Source: a virus | Direction: 5' to 3' (one strand) | IMG/VR virus record: IMGVR_UViG_3300032315_000835 | Location: 1-28,462 of that record | Length of the DNA: 28,462 nt | The notes under the pieces: generated by a model | What the model saw: the letters and a program-made list of their open reading frames with translations, nothing else | The model's database searches: none | Told to the model about the DNA's origin: nothing | Shown: positions 12,636 to 20,040 of the stretch, one piece after another | Layout of the letters: every line of letters starts with the position of its first letter | Position numbering within the stretch: position 1 is the stretch's first letter | Made by a program: the position numbers and the translations under genes

Positions 12636-13021
12636 CAGAACTAGATGACCTCCGCGCGAGACTTGCTCGCGCGGAGGAGGAGCTAGAGGCATGGCGGGCC
12701 ACTGGCCCCGGCGACGCCGAGCGTCTGCAATTGCAGGCGCTTGTGCTGCGCCGGGCGTTCCCGTGCTTGCCGGGGCATGCATCGGCCCTTCTGATGGCCG
12801 CCCTGGCCGCGTCCAGTCGGCCTATCAGCTACACCATGATCGACGATATCGTCCCGCCTACTCAGTCCGCCGACCGTAAAAGCCAATCGTTTCTTAGCAC
12901 GATAGTCTGTTACGTTCGCCGGGCTTTGGGGCCGGACGCTATCATAACCCACAGGGGCTATGGATATGAAATGACCCTTGCCGCGCGCCAGCGTGTGGCG
13001 GCTATTCTCGCCGCAGGTTGA
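12632..13021 (+). CDS. Winged-helix DNA-binding protein with N-terminal coiled coil
   Basis: The product has 129 residues from the ATG at 12632, 10 bases after GGAGG; an upstream in-frame ATG at 12539 would run through two other genes and is rejected. Residues 1-40 form a charged coiled coil (LDDLRARLARAEEELEAWRA). Residues of about 66-115 read ISYTMIDDIV, then SFLSTIVCYVRRALGPDAII and THRGYGYEMT. The latter strongly resembles the OmpR/PhoB-type winged helix ('VxxHIxxLRxKLxxxxIxTxRGxGYxL'). There is no receiver domain. A dimeric transcription regulator is likely. The operator-like palindromes at 8961-9019 are possible targets (inference). The 3' end overlaps the convergent primase gene by 20 bases. 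Confidence 0.75.
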   Translation: MTELDDLRARLARAEEELEAWRATGPGDAERLQLQALVLRRAFPCLPGHASALLMAALAASSRPISYTMIDDIVPPTQSADRKSQSFLSTIVCYVRRALGPDAIITHRGYGYEMTLAARQRVAAILAAG

Positions 13022-15275
13022 TGACGTTACCTTCAAGCTTCGCCGGTTCGATCAACCGGCGAAGCTCACTCTTACTATGCGCCCGCGCGACGTCCGGGTG
13101 CGCCCATACGTCGGCCTTTGTCGGGTGGTCCGCCGAGTGCAGCCGCCCCACGAACGTCCACTTCGCCTCTTTCAGGGCATGGAAAAGCGCCGTCTTGTAC
13201 AGTTTCAGCGATGGCGGGGCCATAGCCTGCGCCCGGTCAATCACGCCCGACCAGGGCGCGCCGACAACCCCGCGCGCGAACTCGCCCTGCCGCCGTTCGA
13301 TCATGCCGAGCAGGTAATCCTCAGCCGCCGTCATGCCGCCGCTGATCAGGCTTTCCTTCTCTTCCGTCACAAACGGGATTGCAGCCGGGTTGAACGCCGA
13401 GACGTCGCGATCCGCGAGCCATCGCGCACACGTCGCGAACCCGCCCGCCCTGTACCAGTCCCATATCCGCCGCGCGCGAGGCTCATCGAGCCGCCCCGCT
13501 GCCGACCGGACAACGAACCAGCGCCGGTCCTGCGAGCTAATGCTGATGGGGACCGCCTCGTTCGAGAACGCGAGGACGAACAGGCGGTTCGCGGCGTCAT
13601 ACGGGTGCAGCATCTTCCTGTTCACGCTGATGGTGTCAGGCGGGGCCGCGATCAAAGGCTTAAGCCGGTTCGCGAGGAAGCGACGCTGCGCCGCCTCTGG
13701 TTCGTGAAGCTCGTTCAGTATCAACACCTCGCTCTCGTAAGCGTAGCCCCATGCGCTGGACAGGTCGCCACCCTGGACGATGGCGCGGTTGCGCGCGTCA
13801 GGACCGCACACGGCCCACAGGAACGGTGCCCACAGCGTGTCCTTTCCGGTTCCTTCATCGCCCATATGCAGGATCGCGTGGTTGATCTTGACGCTGGGGT
13901 GCTGGACCTTGAACGCCATGACGTCGAGCACGTGCTCTCGCTCGCGCGCGATAGGTATGAGGTGCGCCGCTAGGTCGAGCCACAGCGACACGTCCCCAGC
14001 CGCCACGCCCGCCAGCGATGGGCGGCCGTCAATCCAGAGGTTACCTTTCGGTTCGCCGTTGTGCAGCACGATAGGGCTATCGCCGGCGGCGTAGGTCAGC
14101 CCGGCGAGCGTCTGGCCGCCCATCTCCAGGCGGTTCTGATCGTACCATATGCTCGCCTCGCATGGGCGGTCGTTTTTGATCGACTTGCAAGCCACGTGAC
14201 GGTAGATCGCGTTAAAAGCGCTGCGAGACAGTATGCGCCGCGTCTCAAGATCGAAGTAAGCATCGTCGCTCTCCACATAGGCATAGCGTGCGAACCAGCC
14301 CGCCCGTTCCAGCCGCTGCTTTTCTTTGCGCTCGCTCGCGACAACGATAGGGTTAGGCGCAGGTTCAAGCTTGCCCAGCGACGCCTGCAACCGGGCTGAC
14401 AGTAGATCTGTCCGCAGGCCCGCCGCTACCTGCGGCCCGCCCTGGTCGGCGATCCAGTCCAGGTAGACCTCAGAGGTGAGGTGCTGGCAGTGAGCGTGCA
14501 GGCAGGCGAAGCCGTTGTCGCTGGGATGAAACCGTGCCGCCACCCCGCCGCCCGTGTGATGCGCCGCGTTGGGGCACGTCACATCGCACCACCCGGCACC
14601 GTTGACCCGTGACAGTAGCAGGCCCTGCGCCGCGAGCCACTCGACGACCGGCCCGCTGTCGCTGCCCGGCAGCGTGACAGGCGCGACGCTCGCGCCCGCC
14701 TCCTCGCCGGGCGTCACGCCCAGCGCGGTCACGATCTCAGCCAGCGTGTACTCGCGCGCGGGCTCGAACTCCAGCAATTCCGCCGCGAACCGGTCGCGGC
14801 CCTCTTTCAGGTTGATCGAGCCCGGCACCCGTACGTTGCGTACCGCGTTGCACGCGCCCGGATCGCTGTAGCCCGCCGCTGCGATAGCCTGTATGGCCGC
14901 CGTGTACTCGCCCGTCGTCGGCTGTTCACTGAAGACATAGCCCCACTGTTCGCTGCCCGGCGACGTCTCGATCCGCCATGTGGGCGGCAGCGCCGCTGCC
15001 CGCGTGACCTTGGACGTGCCCACGTCATCCAGGATAAGGAACAGGACGTGCGTACAGCACGATGCGCTGGCCGATGGCTGGCCGTCGCGGAAACGGTCAA
15101 CGATAAACGAGCCGGTGTTAGCGTACCATGCCTCGCCTTCCTTCAACCGCACGTCAGGCAGGAACGCGGGCCATGTATACGATCCGTCTCGTCTAGGCTT
15201 CTGCCGCACCACAAGCGCCGTCTCGCCCTCTGGCGCGAGGCTGGCGATGAAGTCAATGAACCGTCTATTTTCCAT
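13002..15275 (-). CDS. Primase-helicase (AEP-like primase, zinc finger, SF3-like ATPase)
   Basis: The product has 757 residues. The N-terminal primase-like part carries LFLILDDVGTSK (acidic D83/D84), RIETSPGSEQWGYVF (101-115) and NVRVPGSINLK (147-157), the pattern of archaeo-eukaryotic primase-type proteins. A zinc-finger-like set C230, C234, C258, C263 (GFACLHAHC) follows. The C-terminal ATPase has Walker A GDEGTGKD (472-479), Walker B EVLILNELHE (516-525) and a later asparagine sensor LAFSNEAVP. Together they would lay primers and unwind the fork. The ATG at 15275 overlaps the polymerase stop by 11 bases. It is the last gene of the leftward replication operon, and its 3' end contains a 13-bp inverted repeat at 13036-13066. 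Confidence 0.9.
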   Translation of the reverse strand: MENRRFIDFIASLAPEGETALVVRQKPRRDGSYTWPAFLPDVRLKEGEAWYANTGSFIVDRFRDGQPSASASCCTHVLFLILDDVGTSKVTRAAALPPTWRIETSPGSEQWGYVFSEQPTTGEYTAAIQAIAAAGYSDPGACNAVRNVRVPGSINLKEGRDRFAAELLEFEPAREYTLAEIVTALGVTPGEEAGASVAPVTLPGSDSGPVVEWLAAQGLLLSRVNGAGWCDVTCPNAAHHTGGGVAARFHPSDNGFACLHAHCQHLTSEVYLDWIADQGGPQVAAGLRTDLLSARLQASLGKLEPAPNPIVVASERKEKQRLERAGWFARYAYVESDDAYFDLETRRILSRSAFNAIYRHVACKSIKNDRPCEASIWYDQNRLEMGGQTLAGLTYAAGDSPIVLHNGEPKGNLWIDGRPSLAGVAAGDVSLWLDLAAHLIPIAREREHVLDVMAFKVQHPSVKINHAILHMGDEGTGKDTLWAPFLWAVCGPDARNRAIVQGGDLSSAWGYAYESEVLILNELHEPEAAQRRFLANRLKPLIAAPPDTISVNRKMLHPYDAANRLFVLAFSNEAVPISISSQDRRWFVVRSAAGRLDEPRARRIWDWYRAGGFATCARWLADRDVSAFNPAAIPFVTEEKESLISGGMTAAEDYLLGMIERRQGEFARGVVGAPWSGVIDRAQAMAPPSLKLYKTALFHALKEAKWTFVGRLHSADHPTKADVWAHPDVARAHSKSELRRLIEPAKLEGNVINLRRE
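13036..13066. terminator. Bidirectional hairpin at the convergent junction
   Basis: AGCTTCGCCGGTT (13036-13048) and its exact complement (13054-13066) enclose CGATC. It starts 15 bases after the stop of the rightward winged-helix gene and lies inside the last codons of the leftward primase gene. There is no T-run on either side, so classic termination is uncertain; it may end or protect the rightward mRNA. Confidence 0.55.
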
Positions 15276-17202
15276 AGCGCACCATCGTTGATATCTGTGC
15301 GCCCAGGGGCAGGCCCTCGGCCCATGCCGGCGGCGTACACATCACCAGACGCATGGCCGCCTCGACCCGCGCCGGGTCGCGGGTCTCGATCACGATCTCA
15401 TCGTGTACGTGCAGCACCACGCCGTCCGGTTCGAGCAGGCGCAGCGCCTCGCGCAGAACATCAGCTGCAACCGCCTGGGTGATGTTCTCGCACGCCAGCC
15501 CTTTCCACAGCCGCCCGCGTGGCCACTCGCTCGCGTCCGCCGCAGGCTTCCAAGCGGCCTTGGCGTAGCTGACGCCGTCGCTGTCGAGACGGGCGTAGGG
15601 GTAGCAGAGCACGCGGCCAGAGGGCAGCGCGTACCAGAGGTGCGCGCCGTCATACATGTACGTGACCCGCCCGGCTTTGAACTCATGGCCGGGGTTACGC
15701 ATCGCCCGCGTGTATGCGTGTTCGAGCACCGTCCAGTACTCGACCGCCCAAGGGTTAGCCCTGCGCCATGCCTTGACCATACGCTCGGCCTCTGGCTCGC
15801 TCACGATCAGCCCGTAAACGCGGCCCATCGCTGCGAACGCGCCTATGCCGCCGGCGAAGCCCAGCGCTAACTCCTGCACCTTGCCGACTTGGCGCTGCGC
15901 GTCGGTCACGCTCTCGACGTCCACACCGTAGGTCGCAGCGGCGTTATGCTTATAGATATCCTGCCCGGTGCGGAACAGGTCCAGCTTGCGCTGGCCGGGT
16001 ATGGACCGCGACGCCCAGGGCGTCACCCGTGCCTCGATGCTGGACCAGTCCGCCACCACTAGGCTGTGGCCCTCGCGTGCGACAAGCGCTGGCCGAAGCA
16101 GGCCTTTGAGTACATCGGTAGTACGTACACCATAGGCCGGTGTGACTGGCAGCCCCTGCACAAGCGCTGCGCGGCAGGCGTCGGCGTCCTTGACGCAGCG
16201 GCGGGGGAAATTATGGACCTGAGCGCCGAAACTAGACGCCCGCCCCGTAGCCGATCCGCCCGCAAATACAAAGGCCCCTCGTACCCTGTGGTCAACCATA
16301 TCCGATAGGCTAACGAGACGTCCGAACTTGGCGGTGGACGATGCAGCAACGTCATCAGCGAGTTGTAAAGCGTCTGCAACATCGGATGCGATTTCATCGG
16401 GATACTCCTCTGCATAGCGTATGAGATTGGCGCGTACCGTCTTGTCGAGCGACTGGCGGCCGTCAGGATTGAGCATGAGCGCACGCGCGCGGGTTGACAA
16501 GCGGTCCCACACCCACGCGCGCAGGCGCGGGCTCTTCGTGCTGGTCACCTCGCCGCCCGTCAGGTGCGCGATGATATCGCCGGCCTCGCCTAGCTCTGCC
16601 GTGCTGTAGCGTATGGCCGCCTGCGCCAGCGCGACGTCGAGCATGACGCCCCGGTCGTTGATGCGCTCGTTAACATGGTAATCGTTCAGTTCAGTATCGG
16701 TCAGCGGGCGCAGCGCGCGGTCGATCTCGCGCATGGTCCGCACGTCCTGGCGGCAGTATTCGTACAACTCAGCCATCAAGGCGGGGTCGTCGTTGAATTT
16801 TCCGTCTGCCTGCGGCACGCACAGCTTGCGTATCAGGGCCGCGCCCTTGTGGTCCTTCCGCATGCTGGTCCCGGCGAAACGCGCGACGTCGGCGAGCGCG
16901 CCCGGATAGCAGTTAGACCGCGCTGCCGCTGCGGTGCAGTAGAATTGTTCCAGCTTGTAGGGCAGCCCGAACGCGCGCGTCAGCAGCAGCCGCTCGAACG
17001 CTGCGTTGTGCGCGCGGATCTGGCCGGTATAGTTGACGAGCTTGACGGGTAGCTTCAGCCCGCGCCGCCATAACTTGACCTCGTCGTCGTCGAAAGCGTA
17101 GGCGATGCACAGCACCTCGGTGCTCTTGTCGCTCGCGTAGTTGTAAACGCCGCGCGCCGTCAGATCGCAGCGGCTTCTCGTTTCAATATCAATGTACAGC
17201 AT
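15265..17202 (-). CDS. Family A DNA polymerase with 3'-5' exonuclease
   Basis: This is the replicative polymerase of the phage, 645 residues from the ATG at 17202. A TTG further upstream at 17253 lies inside a terminator region and is rejected. Exonuclease: LYIDIETRS with D5/E7, AHNAAFE with N66, and EYCRQDV with Y149/D153. Polymerase: motif A VVADWSSIEAR with D385 and E390, motif B DAQRQVGKVQELALGFAGG with R437/K441, and motif C LHVHDEIVIE with H600-D601-E602. There is no 5' nuclease domain, as is usual in phages. Motif B keeps the R/K pair but carries the FAGG variant of the usual FGxxYG. It overlaps the primase-helicase gene and would work with it and the clamp-like protein at 11595. Confidence 0.96.
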   Translation of the reverse strand: MLYIDIETRSRCDLTARGVYNYASDKSTEVLCIAYAFDDDEVKLWRRGLKLPVKLVNYTGQIRAHNAAFERLLLTRAFGLPYKLEQFYCTAAAARSNCYPGALADVARFAGTSMRKDHKGAALIRKLCVPQADGKFNDDPALMAELYEYCRQDVRTMREIDRALRPLTDTELNDYHVNERINDRGVMLDVALAQAAIRYSTAELGEAGDIIAHLTGGEVTSTKSPRLRAWVWDRLSTRARALMLNPDGRQSLDKTVRANLIRYAEEYPDEIASDVADALQLADDVAASSTAKFGRLVSLSDMVDHRVRGAFVFAGGSATGRASSFGAQVHNFPRRCVKDADACRAALVQGLPVTPAYGVRTTDVLKGLLRPALVAREGHSLVVADWSSIEARVTPWASRSIPGQRKLDLFRTGQDIYKHNAAATYGVDVESVTDAQRQVGKVQELALGFAGGIGAFAAMGRVYGLIVSEPEAERMVKAWRRANPWAVEYWTVLEHAYTRAMRNPGHEFKAGRVTYMYDGAHLWYALPSGRVLCYPYARLDSDGVSYAKAAWKPAADASEWPRGRLWKGLACENITQAVAADVLREALRLLEPDGVVLHVHDEIVIETRDPARVEAAMRLVMCTPPAWAEGLPLGAQISTMVRYGK

Positions 17203-17213
17203 GATAACCCCCG

Positions 17214-17246
17214 GAAAAGCGGCGGCGGGGTGGCCGCCCCGCCGCC
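17214..17246 (-). terminator. Terminator inside the replication operon
   Basis: On the minus strand a perfect 10-base GC stem (GGCGGCGGGG with its complement, 17221-17246) and a 6-base loop are followed by GCTTTTCC. It lies between the stop of the 215-aa gene and the start of the DNA polymerase, so polymerase and primase transcription may be attenuated relative to the upstream genes, or start from an internal promoter. Confidence 0.7.
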
Positions 17247-17255
17247 TAGCCAAGT

Positions 17256-17903
17256 CTATGCACGTACCCGACGCCTGCGCGGCGGGTCTTCAGGTGCCTC
17301 TGCGACCGGGGGGATGGCCGCAGGTGCCTCTGATGGCCCCTCAAGCCCCATAAACTTGACTATCTCGAACACAGGCACGTAAACCTTGCCATAGCTGCTG
17401 TGTTTATAGCTGTTCGTTTGCAGCGTGACAACGGCCACTGGCTCGGCCGGCAACTTATCGATCTGCTCCGCGATGGCAAGGCCGAGGGCCTGCACCGCAC
17501 GGCGTCCGCCCACGGAGGTAGCGGCGTAGCGCACCTCCAGACCGGCGTCCTGGCCCGTCATGCACTTAAGCTGAATACCGACTTGCATCTGCCAGCCCTT
17601 TTCGTCCGCTTGCGGCGGGACGGGTCCGGGGTCCGGGAGATCGTCAGTCATCGACACCATCTTCTCGCCGACAGGCGCGCCATCGCCCCACGCGATAAAC
17701 CCGTGGGAGAAGCTGTAGGGGTTGACGGCCCAGTTCGAGCCGTCCTCGACTTCATCGCTGTCCGCGCCGAAGATCCAGCTGCCCGTCTTGTCGAACTTGA
17801 GAATGACCGCGCTGGTAGGTGCGATAGTCTGTAGTTTTTTCAGTGCGTTTGAGAGGTTTGCTACTGACGGAAGGGTGCCGAATGTAGTGGTGATATTGGT
17901 CAT
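17256..17903 (-). CDS. Putative single-stranded-DNA-binding/replication accessory protein
   Basis: The product has 215 residues. N-terminal MTNITTTFGTLPSVANLSNA is followed by a predicted beta core: SAVILKFDKTGSWIFGADSD, WAVNPYSFSHGFIAWGDGAP, GWQMQVGIQLKCMTGQDAGL and KVYVPVFEIVKFMG. A Pro/Glu- and Arg-rich tail (PPVAEAPEDPPRRRRVRA) ends it. The 'NPYSxxHGxIxWGDG' and 'YGKVYxPVxEIVxF' patterns recur, to my knowledge, in a family of uncharacterised phage proteins next to polymerase and nuclease genes. A beta-barrel core with a disordered tail, and this location, suggest a single-stranded-DNA-binding role; this is inference. The ATG follows the nuclease stop by one base, and a terminator follows the gene. 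Confidence 0.65.
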   Translation of the reverse strand: MTNITTTFGTLPSVANLSNALKKLQTIAPTSAVILKFDKTGSWIFGADSDEVEDGSNWAVNPYSFSHGFIAWGDGAPVGEKMVSMTDDLPDPGPVPPQADEKGWQMQVGIQLKCMTGQDAGLEVRYAATSVGGRRAVQALGLAIAEQIDKLPAEPVAVVTLQTNSYKHSSYGKVYVPVFEIVKFMGLEGPSEAPAAIPPVAEAPEDPPRRRRVRA

Positions 17904-17904
17904 G

Positions 17905-19023
17905 TTAAATCCTTGTGAGTGCTTGTTTGAGTTGAACCCCGATCACAGGAACCGCAGGACGCGGATCCGATTCGGGTGCGAGTGTTGTACCTGATGATAC
18001 TGCTGTTACAAGATCAGACGGTAGTTTCTGTTTTAGGGCTTTCTCCATCGCTGCTGGTGTTTTGAACTTCGTATCGTACATGGCATCCACGCCCAGGCCA
18101 AGGCCGGCAAGCGTGGCACGGGCGTTGTCCTCGTCCGTCCACACACGTTGTGCGCGTTTCTGGACCAGTTTCCAGCCGGGGATGTGAGCGCCATTGTTGA
18201 GCAGCCGTGTGGCCAACTCACGCGCGGCGTCCATCCATTCCTCAAGTGCTACCGCCTTGTCGAGGATGTCGCTTAGCTCCAGAGGATCCACCCCTTTCAG
18301 CCGCGTCCTGATCACGCGGTCCACTTGTCCGGTCAGCTGCGGACAGGTGACGCTGGCAGGACACCAGCGACACCAGTCGCCAGCCGCCAGTGGCGCGTCC
18401 GGGGCTGTGGACATGTTGACGGCCGCGCGTAGCTCCACCTCGAACCGCTTGATGCGGTCCATGGTGGTGGTCCAGCGGCGCACCTGAGGCGGTTGTATGA
18501 TAATGAGTTCCACCTCAGTCGCGCCCGCGAACGCCCAGCAGGTAGCTTCTGTTCGCACCGCAGCTGCGGCGTAGAACAGAAGCTGGTCGTTCTCCTCGGC
18601 ATCGACCATAACGCCGCTGCCGAATTTCCAGTCCAGCACGATAGCGGTGTCACCCCTGCGGCCGATGATGTCGGCAGAACCAAAGACGCCCGGCAGGAAG
18701 TTGCCGAAATCCACGCGCTGCTCGATCTGAAAGTCCATCGTCTTGTCGGCGTCGATGGCATCAAACAAGGCAAGCGCGGGCATCAGCTTGTCGTCAATCA
18801 ATTCCTGCGTCAGCGTCGCTGAGCCGTACGTCTTGCCCAGGAACACCTCTGGCGGGTAATCGTATTTGAGTATCTCCGCTATGGTGTTGTGCAGCAGCGT
18901 ACCCTCGTCAGCGTAGGCGCTGGCCGGCCGTGGGACAGCCTGGGCCGCAAGCGTAACGCTGCCGGGGCATTGCATCACACGCTTGGCGGAAGACCCGCCG
19001 ACAATAAGGCTATGCGTTGTCAT
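17905..19023 (-). CDS. PD-(D/E)XK nuclease with AddB-like 4Fe-4S motif (DUF2800-type)
   Basis: The product has 372 residues. The Cas4/RecB nuclease signature is complete: EGTLLHN with H45, VFGSADII with D118, AIVLDWKFG with D131 and K133, and NDQLLFYA with Y151 (QxxxY). Four cysteines, C19 in QCPGS and C218-x2-C221-x5-C227, match the spacing of the 'iron staple' in Cas4/AddB nucleases, so a 4Fe-4S cluster is expected. It probably resects double-strand DNA ends for recombination or concatemer formation, with the annealing/ssDNA protein encoded next at 17256. I recognise it as a DUF2800-type phage protein. Its start overlaps the upstream gene by 14 bases. Confidence 0.92.
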   Translation of the reverse strand: MTTHSLIVGGSSAKRVMQCPGSVTLAAQAVPRPASAYADEGTLLHNTIAEILKYDYPPEVFLGKTYGSATLTQELIDDKLMPALALFDAIDADKTMDFQIEQRVDFGNFLPGVFGSADIIGRRGDTAIVLDWKFGSGVMVDAEENDQLLFYAAAAVRTEATCWAFAGATEVELIIIQPPQVRRWTTTMDRIKRFEVELRAAVNMSTAPDAPLAAGDWCRWCPASVTCPQLTGQVDRVIRTRLKGVDPLELSDILDKAVALEEWMDAARELATRLLNNGAHIPGWKLVQKRAQRVWTDEDNARATLAGLGLGVDAMYDTKFKTPAAMEKALKQKLPSDLVTAVSSGTTLAPESDPRPAVPVIGVQLKQALTRI

Positions 19024-19327
19024 TGGCGGTTCCTTCAGCTTTGGCGACAGCTAGGCGCGCCTGCTCCAAGACGTGGGGCAGTTGCCCCACGCTGGCGCTC
19101 AGAAGAGCCTGAAGCGCCTCCAGCATAGCCGGTGCGGCGGCGATCAGGACGGCGTTTGCCTTGGCCTCGCCCACCGTAACGCCGTTAATGATTGACGAGG
19201 GGTGAACGTAAGCGACGTTGCCGCGATACAGTTTGTCATCGACGGGCATTACGTCAAACCACGCGATGCGGCCGTCTACCAGCGATTGTGTTACGTGCCA
19301 GTTTCCTGGTGTGCGTTGTTCTGTCAT
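19010..19327 (-). CDS. Ea22-like early protein (105 aa)
   Basis: The ATG at 19327 follows AAGGA by 9 bases in a leader (ACAAGGAATAGCACA) like those of the plus-strand cassettes; an upstream start at 19420 is rejected because it overlaps the next gene. The product opens MTEQRTPGNWHVTQSLVDGR and has a central GNVAYVH strand region and then AKANAVLIAAAPAMLEALQA. That last helix is the hallmark of Ea22-type phage proteins ('xxNAxLIAAAPxMLxAL'). There is no known reaction. A related helix occurs in the protein at 20526-20903. It overlaps the nuclease gene by 14 bases. Confidence 0.75.
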   Translation of the reverse strand: MTEQRTPGNWHVTQSLVDGRIAWFDVMPVDDKLYRGNVAYVHPSSIINGVTVGEAKANAVLIAAAPAMLEALQALLSASVGQLPHVLEQARLAVAKAEGTANDNA

Positions 19328-19331
19328 TGTG

Positions 19332-19664
19332 CTATTCCTTGTTTTCATCGTACCAGTGGTCAGCTGCCGCCGCTTCCGCGTCGTCCAGCTGGTACTGGGC
19401 AAAGTTACGCGCCGCGTCATCGCGACGTGTGGCCCACAACGCGCGGTATTCCGGGGTTGTGTAGACGAGGGGCGCAGCCATCATGGCTGCGGAGTGGAAG
19501 AGATCCTGCGCGTACAGGCAGGGGATCTCGTCAGTCATCACTTCCAGCAGGCACTGGAATACGTCCATACGTGCCTGTGGTCGCGGTTGCAGATTTTCGA
19601 TTGCTTCCCAGAGGTACGCGGAAACCGCTATCCCCTGGTCGATAAGATCTTCAGCCCAGTCCAT
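19332..19664 (-). CDS. Small helical early protein (110 aa), unknown
   Basis: This is the first gene of the leftward replication operon. The ATG at 19664 lies 8 bases after AAAGGAG in a leader CACAAAGGAGAACACA resembling those at 9805 and 11595. The product is MDWAEDLIDQGIAVSAYLWE and onward: all-helical, acidic, with two cysteines (FQCLLEVMTD, IPCLYAQDLF) and a C-terminal DDAEAAAADHWYDENKE. I recognise no family. Being first under the likely promoter at 19690-19720, it may be highly expressed. Confidence 0.72.
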   Translation of the reverse strand: MDWAEDLIDQGIAVSAYLWEAIENLQPRPQARMDVFQCLLEVMTDEIPCLYAQDLFHSAAMMAAPLVYTTPEYRALWATRRDDAARNFAQYQLDDAEAAAADHWYDENKE

Positions 19665-19749
19665 TGTGTTCTCCTTTGTGCTCGTTGAGGCGAACCTAAA
19701 GCGTCAAAAATAATTTGACAAGGGCCTTGGAACAGTTTTTTGTAGCCAC
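19665..19749. promoter_or_regulatory. Divergent promoter region with palindrome GTCAAA-N5-TTTGAC
   Basis: The 85 bases separate leftward and rightward operons. The palindrome GTCAAA AATAA TTTGAC spans 19703-19719. On the minus strand TTGTCA, 17 bases, TAGGTT is a fair sigma-70-like pair for the replication operon. On the plus strand TTGACA (19715-19720) has only weak -10 candidates. The half-site matches the TGTCAA/TTGACA arms of the inverted repeat at 9636-9677, so one regulator could act on both. Confidence 0.5.
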
Positions 19750-20040
19750 ATGTTGGAGCGAGACATAGAGCGCTATCTGGTTGACCGGGTCCACGAACTG
19801 GGCGGGGAGGCGTACAAGTTTACGTCGCCTTCTCATCGCGGCGTGTTCGACCGCATCGTTGTCATGTCGCGCGGTATTGTGTGGTTTGTCGAGTTGAAGA
19901 GCCCGACTGGCAAGTTGTCGCGTTTGCAGGAGCTATTTCAGGAACGCATGACCGCGTTAGGCCAGCGCAACATAGTCCTGTCGTCCAGAGACGCCGTAAA
20001 CAATTTCATAGAGATACTGAAAAGTGAACAGACTAGCTAA
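19750..20040 (+). CDS. VRR-NUC domain nuclease
   Basis: This 96-residue single-domain nuclease of the PD-(D/E)XK fold is of the type found in phage proteins and FAN1, able to act on branched DNA. Features: ERDIERYLVDRVHELGGEAY, then KFTSPSHRGVFDRIVVM with catalytic D34, and IVWFVELKSPTGKLSRLQ with E48 and K50. The usual 'GVPDR' reads GVFDR here, a change of the proline next to the catalytic aspartate. The length is typical for phage stand-alone VRR-NUC (about 90-120). It opens the rightward operon; the likely role is resolution of branched replication intermediates before packaging. Confidence 0.93.
   Translation: MLERDIERYLVDRVHELGGEAYKFTSPSHRGVFDRIVVMSRGIVWFVELKSPTGKLSRLQELFQERMTALGQRNIVLSSRDAVNNFIEILKSEQTS

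Noticed and set aside
12978-13973. Plus-strand open frame (331 codons) opposite the primase-helicase
   Set aside because: It is very arginine-rich, antisense to the ATPase domain, and has no coupling to neighbours.
17203-17253. Upstream TTG start for the DNA polymerase
   Set aside because: It would translate through the GC hairpin terminator and add a low-complexity arginine/alanine segment; the ATG at 17202 gives the expected exonuclease opening LYIDIE.
19072-19091. CGTGGGGCA-GT-TGCCCCACG inverted repeat
   Set aside because: It lies inside the coding part of the 105-aa Ea22-like gene, has a 2-base loop, has no T-run on either strand, and is not at a gene boundary. I found no role for it.
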